Counted from the first letter of the stretch, positions 50,836-59,681 are shown. The stretch is DNA of 64,000 nucleotides from UBA6627 sp965248675 (GCA_965248675.1 CBDFJZ010000008.1:1860001-1924000), one strand, 5' to 3'. Notes: a model not told the origin generated them from the letters alone. Numbers and translations are program-made.

Positions 50836-51111
50836 GTGCTGTACGAATACCGCCACGTCGGCCGCCGGCGGCGCGGCTGCCCCAGGACCTTCGAGCTGAT
50901 CCGGAACGTGTCACAGCGCGACGACGCTGCGCCGTGTCCGGAGTGTGGGAGCGCCGAGACCGAGCGGATCAAGTTCCAGGCCTTCGCCGTCGCCGGCGGA
51001 CGCGACTCCGACGCGACGGAAGGCGCTGGCGATCCTCGGCCCCCCGGCAGCGGCCCCTACGACGACTTCACCCCGGCCAACATGCCGGATGACGACGACA
51101 GCGATCTCTAG
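50836..51111 (+). CDS. FmdB-like small zinc-ribbon protein
   Basis: A 91-residue protein. LYEYRH at the N-terminus and CPECGSAETERIKF are characteristic of FmdB. The first metal knuckle is degenerate: instead of CxxC it has GRRRRGCPRTFEL with a single Cys, so zinc binding is doubtful. An acidic tail (PDDDDSDL) follows. GTG 50836 has GGAGGGGG seven bases upstream. It may form an operon with the thiolase/DUF35 pair. Role unknown. Confidence 0.75.
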   Translation: MLYEYRHVGRRRRGCPRTFELIRNVSQRDDAAPCPECGSAETERIKFQAFAVAGGRDSDATEGAGDPRPPGSGPYDDFTPANMPDDDDSDL

Positions 51112-51143
51112 AAGACGTCCGGGACGCTGGTGCCGCTCCGCGC

Positions 51144-51938
51144 CTAGCGCCCGGTGAACTTCGGCGCGCGCTTCTCGACGAACGCACTGTGGCCCTCGAG
51201 GACGTCGGCGCTGCCGCCGACGGCGCGCTGCCCGAACCACTCGTACTCGATCTGGTCGGGGAGTGTGGCGCTCCAGGAATTCTTCACGTCCCGCTTCGCG
51301 CGCATGTAGGCCAGCGGCGGGCCGGCGGCGAGCTCGCGGGCGAGCTCCATCGCACGGACGTACGGATCTTCGGCCATGTCGTTCGCGAGGCCGATGCGCA
51401 CGGCTTCCTCGGCATGCACTTCGCGGCTGCTGTAGAGCAGCTCCAGGGCGCGGCCGTCGCCGACGATGCGCGGGAGGAAGTACGTCAGGCCGCAGTCGGG
51501 TGCGAGCGCTCGCCTCGAGAAGACAGTCACGAAGCGCGCCTCGGGCCCGACGAAGCGGATGTCGAAGGAGAGTGCGAGGGCCATCCCCCCGCCCGCGGCG
51601 ACGCCGTTGATCGCCGCGATGGTGGGTTTGTCGATGCCAGGCATCGTCATGCCGATGCCTGAGACGCCAACCGGGTCGTTGGCCTCGATCCAGGTCGGCT
51701 CCGTCTTACCACCGTCGGTCAGGTCGGCGCCGGCGGAGAAGCCGCGCCCCTCGTGCGTGCCGACCACGACGCGGACGTCCGGGTCGGCCTGGAGCCGGCG
51801 GCCGGCGTCCATGATTTCCCAGAAGGTGGGGCCGCGCATGGCGTTCAGTTTTTCAGGGCGGTTGATCTGGAACGTGGCGATGCCGTCGTCATCGACCTCG
51901 ATGATCAGGTCCTGGAAGTCGCTGTAGTCGGATGGCAT
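51144..51938 (-). CDS. Enoyl-CoA hydratase/isomerase (crotonase) family protein
   Basis: A 264-residue crotonase. The oxyanion hole is formed by GFSAGADL and NGVAAGGGMALAL. The first glutamate of hydratases is replaced, but APDCGLTYFLPRIVG retains the Asp typical of PaaG-like isomerases, so isomerase or ring-cleavage chemistry is likelier than simple hydration. The C-terminus (VLEGHSAFVEKRAPKFTGR) is standard. It lies opposite the thiolase operon and could share its pathway. Confidence 0.92.
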   Translation of the reverse strand: MPSDYSDFQDLIIEVDDDGIATFQINRPEKLNAMRGPTFWEIMDAGRRLQADPDVRVVVGTHEGRGFSAGADLTDGGKTEPTWIEANDPVGVSGIGMTMPGIDKPTIAAINGVAAGGGMALALSFDIRFVGPEARFVTVFSRRALAPDCGLTYFLPRIVGDGRALELLYSSREVHAEEAVRIGLANDMAEDPYVRAMELARELAAGPPLAYMRAKRDVKNSWSATLPDQIEYEWFGQRAVGGSADVLEGHSAFVEKRAPKFTGR

Positions 51939-51960
51939 GGGGCCTCCTCGTCCTCGAAGC

Positions 51961-53931
51961 TTACCTCAGCGTCCGCTCGAACCATTCGAGGACGTGCTCG
52001 TGGTAGGAGCGGGCCATCGCCGGGTGCCCGCTGCGGGTGAAGCCGTGGTACCCGCCGGGGAAGCGGACGAATTCGACCTGTTTGCCGAGCCGTTTGAGCG
52101 CGACGTAATACTCCTCGGATTGGGAGATCGGGCAGCGGATATCCGCCTCACCGTGGAGCAGGAGCACGGGCGTCTTTACGTTCGGGGCATAGGTGATCGG
52201 GGAGCGCTCGACGTAGGTCTCGAAGCTGTCGAAGGGGGTGCCGCCCCACTGCTGCTCGCCGAATTGGACCGCGATATCGGTCTGGCCGTACATCGATACC
52301 AGGTTGGTCACCGGCGCGGCGACGATCGCGGACTTGAAGCGGTCGGTGTGACCGACCGTCCACGAGGTCATGAAACCGCCGTAGGAGTAGCCGTGAATCC
52401 CGAGGCGGTCCGCATCGACGTAGCTGCGGCGGAGGATGCGGTCGACCGCCGCCATCTGGTCCGCGTAGTCCTCGCCGCCCCAGTCCTCGAAGACGCGAGA
52501 GACGAAGTCCTGGCCGTAGGTCGATGAGCCGCGAGGGTTGATGTAGAGCACGAGGTAGCCCGCGCTCGCGAGCATCTGGTGCCCGGACATCCAGCCGTTT
52601 CCGAAGAACCCGTTCGGCCCGCCATGGACCTCGAGGACGAGCGGATATTTCTTCTTCCGGTCGAAGCCCGGCGGGAAGGTCAGCCAGCTCTCGATCTCGA
52701 GGCCACCACGCTTGAAGGTGAAGCGCTCGGTCTTGCCGACGCCATGGTCCGCGAGGTAACCGGCGCTCACGTCGGTCGCGGCGTGTTCCGTGCCTGCCTC
52801 GAGATCCACCGTGGTGACCTCGTTCGGCCGGGCCAGCGTCGAGCTGAGCATCGCGGCGCGGGAGGCGTCGGCGGAGAGCGAGAGGCCGGCGCTCAGTTCC
52901 GCGGGCGTGCGGAGCGGGTCGATGCGGGATCCGCTCGGGGTGGTGCTATAGAGACCGCTCGAACCGTGGCGTTCGCCCTGGAAGGTGATGCGCCGCCGGC
53001 CCCAGTGGATCGCTGCGGGCTCGGTCAGCGGGACGCCGGCCCCGGTCGGCTGCAGCGAGTCGTCGGTGACCCGCGCCGGCTCGCCGCCACGGTCGAGGCC
53101 GACGGTCCAGAGGTAGGACTGCGCGTAGGCGTACTCCCGGCCGCCGGAGACGAAGGCGAGCCGCGCGCCGTCGCGCGCCCACGCGATCGGCCCGAGGCCG
53201 GAGAGGCTGCGCACCACCCGCTTCACGCCGCCCCCGTTCGAGGGCATGACGCACAGCTCGAGCTTGCCCGGCGTACGACGCTCACGCTGCGGCGATCGGT
53301 CGCTCGAGGCGAACGCGATTGACGAGCCATCGGGCGAGGGAACCGGAGAGTAGCAGTCGTAGTCGCCTCGCGTGAGCTGCTTCACCTCGGCGCTGCGGGC
53401 GTCGACGCGGAAGAGCTGTCGATGGGCGTCGCCGCGCCAGCCGAGGCCGTCGGCGCGATAGTAGATGCGATTGACCCGTTTCGGTCTGGGGATCGAGTCA
53501 TCGGCCTCGGGATCGGGCGCGTCGGGGTCGACGTCGGCGGCGACGATCAGGGCGCTGGCGTCGGGGAGCCAGGCAATCGAACGGACGGGAGCGTGGAAGT
53601 CCGTGAGCTGGCGCGCCCCGCCGCCTCCGCCCGGGATCACCCAGACCTGGGCGAGAGTCGCGGAGCCATCCTCCTCGCGGTGCCCGCGCAAGAACGCGAG
53701 CTGCGCGCCGTCCGGCGACCAGGTCGGGTGCGAGTCGACCGGACCGGTGGTCACACGGCGCGTGCTGCCGCCCTCGAAGGCGACGGTTTCGAGGTGAGAG
53801 GAGCGGCGCAGCGTGTCCGCGTCGACCGAACCGCGGACGTACGCGACGCGGCCTCCGTCGGGGCTGATCGCCGGCTCGGCGACGGTGTCGAGGTCGATCA
53901 CAATGCCGGGGTCGATCGGCAGGGTGGCCAT
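51961..53931 (-). CDS. S9-family serine peptidase (acylaminoacyl-peptidase-like)
   Basis: A 656-residue two-domain enzyme. Residues 1-390 form a beta propeller with repeated WSPDGAQLAF/PSPDGSSIAF blades. Residues 400-656 are an alpha/beta hydrolase with Ser516 (GIHGYSYGGF), Asp597 (LHGEADIRC) and His629 (PGGYHGF). It releases acylated or short peptides inside the cell; no signal peptide is visible. The start at 53931 is ATG with GGAG upstream. Confidence 0.94.
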   Translation of the reverse strand: MATLPIDPGIVIDLDTVAEPAISPDGGRVAYVRGSVDADTLRRSSHLETVAFEGGSTRRVTTGPVDSHPTWSPDGAQLAFLRGHREEDGSATLAQVWVIPGGGGGARQLTDFHAPVRSIAWLPDASALIVAADVDPDAPDPEADDSIPRPKRVNRIYYRADGLGWRGDAHRQLFRVDARSAEVKQLTRGDYDCYSPVPSPDGSSIAFASSDRSPQRERRTPGKLELCVMPSNGGGVKRVVRSLSGLGPIAWARDGARLAFVSGGREYAYAQSYLWTVGLDRGGEPARVTDDSLQPTGAGVPLTEPAAIHWGRRRITFQGERHGSSGLYSTTPSGSRIDPLRTPAELSAGLSLSADASRAAMLSSTLARPNEVTTVDLEAGTEHAATDVSAGYLADHGVGKTERFTFKRGGLEIESWLTFPPGFDRKKKYPLVLEVHGGPNGFFGNGWMSGHQMLASAGYLVLYINPRGSSTYGQDFVSRVFEDWGGEDYADQMAAVDRILRRSYVDADRLGIHGYSYGGFMTSWTVGHTDRFKSAIVAAPVTNLVSMYGQTDIAVQFGEQQWGGTPFDSFETYVERSPITYAPNVKTPVLLLHGEADIRCPISQSEEYYVALKRLGKQVEFVRFPGGYHGFTRSGHPAMARSYHEHVLEWFERTLR

Positions 53932-53955
53932 GTTGTCTCCTTTGAGACTGGTCGA

Positions 53956-54465
53956 CTACCCGGGCTGCTCCCAGCCGTCAGTGCCGCGGATGAGGGTACG
54001 CTGCGGGTTGATCTCGCCGGAGTGGTAAAGGTCGTGATTGATGACGATCGAGATGATTCGAGCGGTTGGCAGGAGCTGGCCCCAGTGAGAGACCCGATCG
54101 ACCCTGAGTTCACCGTCATCCGCGAGCGCTTCGACGGACGCGACGAAGCCGCGTTGCGCCTGATCGAGCCAGGCGAGCACGATCGCGCGGTCGTGCGATT
54201 CCGGCCGCACGCTCTCCCAGCTGAGCGAACGGTCGCCGAACGCGTGGTTGTGCCACATCAGCTTGGCCGTACCGACGTGCTGGACCAGGTCCACGATCGA
54301 GAGCTGCGGGGAGGTCCCAAACACCTCGGCGCTATGGTCGGCGGGCAGCGCTTCCCATTCCTCGTCGTTGACGTCCTCGAGGTTGCTCAGGGGCGCGTGA
54401 AATCGGTCGCTGCGGTAGGCGGCGTCGAGGGCGCGCGTCAGCGATTCCAGCTCTGTGCGGGCCAT
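53956..54465 (-). CDS. DinB-family (DUF664-like) protein
   Basis: A 169-residue four-helix protein. His in LVQHVGTAKLMWHNHAFGD and the pair in VINHDLYHSGEINPQRT match the metal-binding triad of the DinB/YfiT superfamily. Such proteins are often thiol S-transferases dependent on bacillithiol or mycothiol; the thiol here is unknown. ATG 54465 is used; the ribosome binding site is weak. It lies 24 bases from the S9 peptidase gene on the same strand. Confidence 0.85.
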   Translation of the reverse strand: MARTELESLTRALDAAYRSDRFHAPLSNLEDVNDEEWEALPADHSAEVFGTSPQLSIVDLVQHVGTAKLMWHNHAFGDRSLSWESVRPESHDRAIVLAWLDQAQRGFVASVEALADDGELRVDRVSHWGQLLPTARIISIVINHDLYHSGEINPQRTLIRGTDGWEQPG

Positions 54466-54542
54466 CGACGCACCATAACCGCTCTCGCGGTGCGCGGCTG
54501 GCAGAGGCAAGCCATACTCCGACCTCGCGAATGTGGAGCCAG

Positions 54543-55373
54543 ATGAGCGGACGACTCGACGGACAGGTCGCGATCGTGACCGGCGGGGCCTAGGGCATCG
54601 GCGGCGCGACCGTACGCCGGCTCGCCGCCGACGGGGCGCGCGTGCTGTTCGCCGACCTCGACGAGGAGGGCTTCGCCTCGAACGTCTCGAGGATCGCCGA
54701 AGCGGGCGGCGTCGCACAGGCGATGACGGTCGACGTCGGCGACGGCGAACAGATCGAGGCAGCGGTAGAGCAGGCCGTGAACGACTGGGGACGCCCGGAC
54801 ATCCTCGTGCAGAACGCCTACCGAGGCGGACCGTCGCACGCCGGCAGCGCGGTCGAGTTGTCGGAGGAGGGTTGGGACGACGCGATGGACGTCCTCGTGC
54901 GGGCGCTGTACCTCGGCGCGAAGCACGCGGTGCCTCGGATGCGGGAAGCGGGGGGCGGCAACATCGTCAACATGGCGTCGGTGCACGGGGTGCTGATGGC
55001 GCCCGGGCGGCTAGCCTATGAGACGGGCAAGTCGGCCGTGATCGGCATGACGAAGCAGATGGCGACCGACTTCGGCCCGGACGGTATCCGCGTGAACTGC
55101 ATCATGCCCGGCCACATCGCGACGGAGCACCAGCAGGCGCGCTGGACGCGGAACCCCGGGCTCCTCCAGTTCTTCGAGCAGCACTACCCATTGCGCCGCG
55201 TCGGCACGCCGGACGACATCGCAAACGCCGTGTCGTTCCTGGTCTCGGAGCAGGCCTCGTTCATCACCGGCCACGCGCTGGCCGTCGACGGCGGGCTGAC
55301 CGTGCAGCTGGCGGAGGACCTGACGCTCGCGACCGCCCGCTACGCCCGCGAGCACGAGTTTGAGTTTGAGTAG
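54543..55373 (+). pseudogene. Short-chain dehydrogenase/reductase with in-frame TAG
   Basis: The frame from ATG 54543 (GGAG upstream) reads MSGRLDGQVAIVTGGA, then TAG at 54591-54593, then GIGGATVRRLAADGARVLFAD and a full SDR to 55373. The stop sits in the TGGAxGIG cofactor turn, where many SDRs have Gln, so CAG to TAG is the likely change. Downstream are NAYRG, ASVHGVLMAPGRLAYETGK with Tyr and Lys, and GHALAVDGGLT. A downstream restart would lack the first strand and cofactor turn. It may be a real nonsense mutation or a base error. Confidence 0.85.
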
Positions 55374-55376
55374 CCG

Positions 55377-56142
55377 ATGCGGATCGCGTTCCTCTCGGAC
55401 ATCCACGGCAACTCGATCGCCCTCGATGCGTTCCTCGCGGACATCGAGACGCTCGGCGATGTGGACGCGACCTGGGCGACCTCGTAGCGATCGGATCGGA
55501 CCCTATTGGAGCGCTCGAACGTCTCGAGGCGCTCCCGAACACGACGTTCGTCCGAGGGAACACGGATCGCTACACCACGGACGGCAGCCGGCCACGGCCC
55601 TGGGAGGCAGACGTACGAGCCGACCCCAGTCTCCTCGCTCGGTTCGGCGAGGTGCAGCGCAGCTTCGCGTGGACGCAAGGAATGGTGACGGCCGCCGGAT
55701 GGTTCGACTGGTTGTCCGCGCTGCCGCTCGACGCCCGGATGGTGCTACCGGACGGGACGCGGCTCCTCGGTGTGCACGCATCGCCGGGAACCGACGACGG
55801 CCACGGCGTCCACCCGGGCCAGAGCGACGACGAGCGGTCTCGGCAATCGCCGGCTGCGAGGCTGATCTCGTCTTCGTCGGGCACACGCACTGGCCGGCCC
55901 GCTGGGATGTCGCCGGCGTCGAGGTGGTTTCGGTCGGCAGCGTCAGCAATCCGCTCGCGCCGGACCTGAGGGCGAGCTACGTGATCCTCGAGGCGAACGA
56001 GAGCGGGTACGCGGTCGAGCATTCGTGCGTGTCATACGACCTCGAGGCGGCGATCGCAGCGACGGAACGGGTGCGCCACCCAGCGGCGGCGTTCATCACT
56101 CGTCACTTCCGAGGCAAGATCGTCCCACACTGGCGACGGTAG
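55377..56142 (+). pseudogene. Metallophosphoesterase (YfcE/MJ0936-like) with two frame breaks
   Basis: MRIAFLSDIHGNSIALDAFL begins the family in one frame. Near 55480 the frame breaks: the expected W-A-L-G-D-L has become a direct read into GDLVAIGSDPIGALERL in another frame, compatible with loss of one copy of a CTGGGCG pair. The second part contains FVRGNTDRYT and LLGVHASPGTDDG. Near 55845 another base is missing, and the last part reads VSAIAGCEADLVFVGHTHWP to the stop. All metal-binding motifs (DxH, GNxD, GHTH) are recoverable. Confidence 0.8.
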
Positions 56143-56181
56143 CCGCCGGAACGCGCGGGTGTCGCGCAGCCGTCCTTATGA

Positions 56182-56229
56182 CTTTCCAACGTGGAAAGAA
56201 CCCAGTACACTGATTTCCGTAGTGGAAAG
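56182..56229 (+). promoter_or_regulatory. Two tandem operator-like inverted repeats over a candidate promoter
   Basis: O1 is CTTTCCA-ACG-TGGAAAG (56182-56198) and O2 is TTTCC-GTAGT-GGAAA (56214-56228). Both share TTTCC-N5-GGAAA with identical spacing, and their centres are 31 bp apart, three helical turns. TACACT at 56206-56211 could be the -10 box, with O1 over the -35 and O2 over the start point. The arrangement suggests repression of the following operon, whose second gene encodes a winged-helix regulator. Confidence 0.7.
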
Positions 56230-56235
56230 TGAATA

Positions 56236-56724
56236 ATGATGTCGAACGATACGAACCGCCCAGAGCCCGAGGAAGCGCGAGAGGCACTCGCTTCCGTCGA
56301 CGAGGCGAAGCGTGCCGGCCTCCGTCGAGGTATCCCGCCCCGTTGGTTCGGTGCGGCGATCGCGCTGATCGCCGGCGCGCTTGTCGCCACCCCTGCTCTC
56401 GAGAATTGGCAAGGCGGACCGAATCGCAGTCTGGTCACCGTGTTGCTGATTGTTGCGATGGCGCTCGTCATCAGCCGCTACCAAGAGCAGGCGCGGGCCT
56501 GGCCGACGGAGTTTCCGGGCGGTCGCTGGAAGACGCTCGCGATGCTGGTGTCCGCCGTTGCTGCCTTCTTCTTCCTGCTCATCGGTGGAATCGTCCTGAG
56601 GGACGCGAGCGACCTTTGGTGGGGTCCCGTCTTCACCGGAGCGATCGGTGCGGTGATCGTCTTCTTCCTCTTCGAGAGCGAGCGCCGCGACTATCTCGCG
56701 CGATCGACGGCGGAGGACGCGTGA
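56236..56724 (+). CDS. Uncharacterised four-helix membrane protein
   Basis: A 162-residue protein. A charged, cytoplasmic N-terminus (about 35 residues) precedes four hydrophobic segments: WFGAAIALIAGALVATPAL, SLVTVLLIVAMALVI, TLAMLVSAVAAFFFLLIGGI and WGPVFTGAIGAVIVFFLF. I do not recognise the family. It overlaps the regulator gene by GTGA, and both probably start from the operator-bearing promoter just upstream. A sensor or lipid/stress-related membrane protein is possible but not shown. Confidence 0.75.
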   Translation: MMSNDTNRPEPEEAREALASVDEAKRAGLRRGIPPRWFGAAIALIAGALVATPALENWQGGPNRSLVTVLLIVAMALVISRYQEQARAWPTEFPGGRWKTLAMLVSAVAAFFFLLIGGIVLRDASDLWWGPVFTGAIGAVIVFFLFESERRDYLARSTAEDA

Positions 56725-57014
56725 CTGTTCCCCACTTCGATCCGGTGGTTCACGCGCCGAACCGGCTCCAGATCTGCGCGTTGCTCACGCCCCTCGAGGA
56801 AGCTGAGTTTCAGGTCATCCGCGACGAGCTCGGCGTGAGCGATTCGGTGCTTTCCAAGCACGTGAAGCAGCTGGTTGAAGCGGGCTACGTGAAGCTGCGC
56901 AAGAGCAAGCTGAACGGCCGCCAGCGCACCTGGGCGAGGCTGACCGGCGACGGACGCAACGCGTTCTCCGCCCACATCGAGGAGCTGCAACGCCTCGCCG
57001 CCGTCGGCAGCTAG
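56721..57014 (+). CDS. Winged-helix transcriptional regulator (HTH_34-like)
   Basis: A 97-residue single-domain regulator. HAPNRLQICALLTPLEEAEF, LGVSDSVLSKHVKQLVEAG (recognition helix) and the wing VKLRKSKLNGRQRTWARLT match the small winged-helix group PF13601, related to MarR/ArsR. There is no ligand-binding domain. GTG 56721 has GGAGG five bases upstream and overlaps the membrane-protein stop. It probably binds the TTTCC-N5-GGAAA sites in front of the operon and autoregulates. Confidence 0.87.
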   Translation: MTVPHFDPVVHAPNRLQICALLTPLEEAEFQVIRDELGVSDSVLSKHVKQLVEAGYVKLRKSKLNGRQRTWARLTGDGRNAFSAHIEELQRLAAVGS

Positions 57015-57868
57015 CGAGAGTCGGGATCGCGGTAATGGCTGACGTCACAGACCGGCCCGTAGCCGATCTGCTGATAGATGTGGTTTGAGGTCGGGTTCGC
57101 CAGGTCCGTGAAGAGGAAGCAGAACCGGCGCCCCTCGTTGAGCAGGTGCTGGCTCAACGCGGCGACGCAGGCCGACGCGTAGCCACGCCCGCGAAGGCTG
57201 GGCGGCGTATAGACGGCGCTGACGCGCATGCCGCGCGGTGTTGGTCCGCTGTATCCCGCCATCGAGACCGGCTCGTCATCGACCTCCCACAGCATCAACG
57301 CCCCGGTACCCGGTCGTGCCGGGATGAAGCGGCCGACAGTCCTCGCGGCATCGCCGCGGCCGGCCTCGCCGGTGTCCCTGGCGAAGGCCTCTAGCCATGA
57401 CTCCGCCAGGCCAGAGTCGTCCTCGGTCGCGGTCCGCATCCCGCCCGCCACCTGAGCGGGTGCGCGAACCGCCTCCAGGCGATAGATGCGCTCCGAGCGG
57501 GCCAGCTCGAATCGCGGACCACCGAGGCCTCTCCATGCTTTGGCAAACGCGGCCGCCGTGGCGACGTCCGCCATGACACCGGGGAGATCCTCTCCTCGCT
57601 CCCGGAGCGCCGCGGCGATCGCGGCGACTGCCTCAGCGGAGACGTCGAACGACACGATCAGGTCGTGCGGCGGCGTCCGGAGGGCGACCGCCATGGGTTG
57701 ACCACCGTCTTCGACGGTCATGAGCAGTGGAGGGTGCTCGGAGTATTGTCCCGACCGTATCGCGGTGACGATCCCGATCGGAAGATTGTTCTCCGCCTCG
57801 CGCGCCTCGAGATGCGGGACCGCGACAGCCGCGAACGCGTCGATATCGTCGAAGAATCTGACTTCCAT
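57011..57868 (-). CDS. GNAT-family N-acetyltransferase (two-domain, FR47-like)
   Basis: A 285-residue protein. The N-terminal half (MEVRFFDDIDAFAAVAVPHL …) is a divergent GNAT fold, and the C-terminal half has the active domain: MRVSAVYTPPSLRGRGYASA with the RGRGYA acetyl-CoA loop, then FLFTDLANPTSNHIYQQIGY. This ending is standard for FR47/YncA-type enzymes. GAGAGG precedes ATG 57868. The frame is open further upstream, but that part is shadow plus GMC remnant. Confidence 0.9.
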   Translation of the reverse strand: MEVRFFDDIDAFAAVAVPHLEAREAENNLPIGIVTAIRSGQYSEHPPLLMTVEDGGQPMAVALRTPPHDLIVSFDVSAEAVAAIAAALRERGEDLPGVMADVATAAAFAKAWRGLGGPRFELARSERIYRLEAVRAPAQVAGGMRTATEDDSGLAESWLEAFARDTGEAGRGDAARTVGRFIPARPGTGALMLWEVDDEPVSMAGYSGPTPRGMRVSAVYTPPSLRGRGYASACVAALSQHLLNEGRRFCFLFTDLANPTSNHIYQQIGYGPVCDVSHYRDPDSR

Positions 57869-57930
57869 CACGCCTCTCTCAGGGCGGTGGGCTATCGATC
57901 CTCGGTGGTCGGACGCCAACGTCCGAGCGG

Positions 57931-58311
57931 CTATCCCAACCACCCCCGCCGACGCCCCGTATCGAGGTAGCTCCACGCCCCGAGGAGCCACGCCGGCGCA
58001 AACGTGAATGCTGCCCACTCCTGCCAGAAGAATGCGACGCCGAGGGCTGACCCGATCACGAGCAGCATCGCGCCGCTGGCCTCGCGTCGAGACAGCAACG
58101 CCGCACCGAGCGCCGCCGGTACCCACGCGGCGGGGATCGCGGGCCAGGTCCAGCGGGCGTAGTCGATCCCGTCGGCGATCGACCCGTGCAGCATCATCAC
58201 GAGCGGGATCGCGGCGCCGATGGTGACGAGGGCGAAGGCGACCGACGGGAGCAGACGGCGCAGCCTGGTGGTGGCGTGCGGCCTCGATGTGGTTGGCGTA
58301 GCGGTCAACAT
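57931..58311 (-). CDS. Small uncharacterised membrane protein
   Basis: 126 residues, with four hydrophobic segments (LPSVAFALVTIGAAIPLVMM, AIPAAWVPAALGAALL, GAMLLVIGSALGVAFFW, AAFTFAPAWLLGAWSYL) and a basic tail. No recognised motif. The ribosome binding site is weak (GGGAGCAAG before ATG). It lies between the acetyltransferase and a GMC oxidoreductase remnant on the same strand. Confidence 0.65.
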   Translation of the reverse strand: MLTATPTTSRPHATTRLRRLLPSVAFALVTIGAAIPLVMMLHGSIADGIDYARWTWPAIPAAWVPAALGAALLSRREASGAMLLVIGSALGVAFFWQEWAAFTFAPAWLLGAWSYLDTGRRRGWLG

Positions 58312-58406
58312 CTTGCTCCCAGTGTAGGTACCGCGATGCGTGGCTACGCGGGTGCCGTCTCGGTCCCGGCGACCTCCTCGCAGTGCTCAACAGTGGGGAA
58401 TGGGTC

Positions 58407-58783
58407 CTAGAAGTGGTGCAGTAGCTCGCGCCAGCGCTCGTACTCCTCGGATCCGCGGAAGCCCTCGATGTGAGCTTCACGCCGCGCAGCGCGATCGCGG
58501 TGTTGACCGCGCTCGAGCCCCCGGTGACGCGGCCCCTCGGAAACGGCGTCAGCGGGAACTCCGCGGTCGGGCGGTATTGGTGCTGCCAATCGTGGTCCTC
58601 AACCGAGTTGTGGTAGGCGTTCACGAGGTCGTACGGCGTCTCCTCGAGACGGGGGTAGTCGGGACCGGCGTCGAGCAGCAGGACGCTGCGGTTGGGGTTT
58701 TCGGAGACGCGGCTCGCGATCACGGCGCCGGCTGACCCGGCCCCCACGATCACCACGTCATACCGAGGTTCAGCCTCATTCAC
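58407..58783 (-). pseudogene. GMC oxidoreductase N-terminal remnant
   Basis: From GTG 58783 (GAGGGA upstream): MNEAEPRYDVVIVGAGSAGAVIASRV is the FAD-binding turn, and RGRVTGGSSAVNTAIALRG is the GMC signature. The family is then cut short after about 100 residues of an expected 500. Past that point another frame reads AHIEGFRGSEEYERWRELLHHF, TAG at 58407, and continues DPFPTVEHCEEVAGTETAPA, which looks like the tail of a different protein. The locus is a deletion scar or a misjoin. Confidence 0.75.
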
Positions 58784-58796
58784 CGGGCAGCGTCCC

Positions 58797-59681
58797 TCAC
58801 GACGCGGCCTCGATCACGTCGTAGCGATAGGCGCCGCCGTCGCGCCGGATCAGGCCCGCCGCGGGCGTGTGGAAGTGCGTGCCCAGGACGACGACGTCGG
58901 TGTCGGCGTAGCGCTCGAGGAAGGCGAGCCGGGCGGCGCGCGCCTCCTCGACAAAGGCGTCGAGCGGCGGGCGTTGCTCGGGCGCGGCGCACTGGATCGG
59001 GGCGTGCATCACGTCCCCGAGCACGACGGCGTCCTGACCGGCGGAGCTGATCCGCACGCAGACGTGCCCGGGCGTATGCCCGTGGCTCGGCTCCAGCCAC
59101 ACGGAGTCGCTGACGCGGTGATCGGCCGCGACGAGGTCGACGGCCCCGGCCTCGACGACGGGGCGCACGCTGTCTTCGATGATGTCGGGCGTCTCCGGTA
59201 GCTCGCCCCAGTAGCGCCACTCCTGCTCGACGAGCTGGTAGCGCGCGTTCGCGAAGGTGGGCACCCATCCGCCGTCCACCCACTTCGTGTTCCAGCCGGC
59301 GTGATCGCCGTGCAGATGCGTGTTCAGCACCACATCGACGCTGTCGGCGGGAGCCCCCGCCTCGGCGAGATCATCGAGGTAGGGCCCGCTGCGCATGTGC
59401 CAGCCCTCGAAACCGCCGCTCTCGCGATCCTTGTCGTTGCCGATCCCGGTGTCGACGACGATCCGCATCCCGTCGACCTCGATCACCCAGCTGTGCATCG
59501 ACTGCAGGATGTGGCCGCGCTCGTTCAGGAAGTGCGGCTCCAGCCAGGCCCGGCAGGCGTCGAGCAGCTCAAACGGCGCCTCGTGATCGGGCAGCATCCA
59601 CCGCGCCGAGGTAGGCATCACCAGCTCCTCGACGAGCGTGACGCGCGCGTCGCCGATCTGGACGGTGTTGCGGACGGGCAT
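58797..59681 (-). CDS. MBL-fold metallo-hydrolase
   Basis: A 294-residue metallo-beta-lactamase-fold protein. NTHLHGDHAGWN is the HxHxDH zinc motif; EPSHGHTPGHVCVRI, VVLGDVMHAPIQ and VVLGTHFHTPAAG supply the other ligands. The closest relatives by pattern are lactonase- or arylsulfatase-like hydrolases with the HxHxDH signature. ATG 59681 has GAGGAGCGCGCC upstream; the longer open frame has no ribosome binding site. Substrate unknown. Confidence 0.92.
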   Translation of the reverse strand: MPVRNTVQIGDARVTLVEELVMPTSARWMLPDHEAPFELLDACRAWLEPHFLNERGHILQSMHSWVIEVDGMRIVVDTGIGNDKDRESGGFEGWHMRSGPYLDDLAEAGAPADSVDVVLNTHLHGDHAGWNTKWVDGGWVPTFANARYQLVEQEWRYWGELPETPDIIEDSVRPVVEAGAVDLVAADHRVSDSVWLEPSHGHTPGHVCVRISSAGQDAVVLGDVMHAPIQCAAPEQRPPLDAFVEEARAARLAFLERYADTDVVVLGTHFHTPAAGLIRRDGGAYRYDVIEAAS

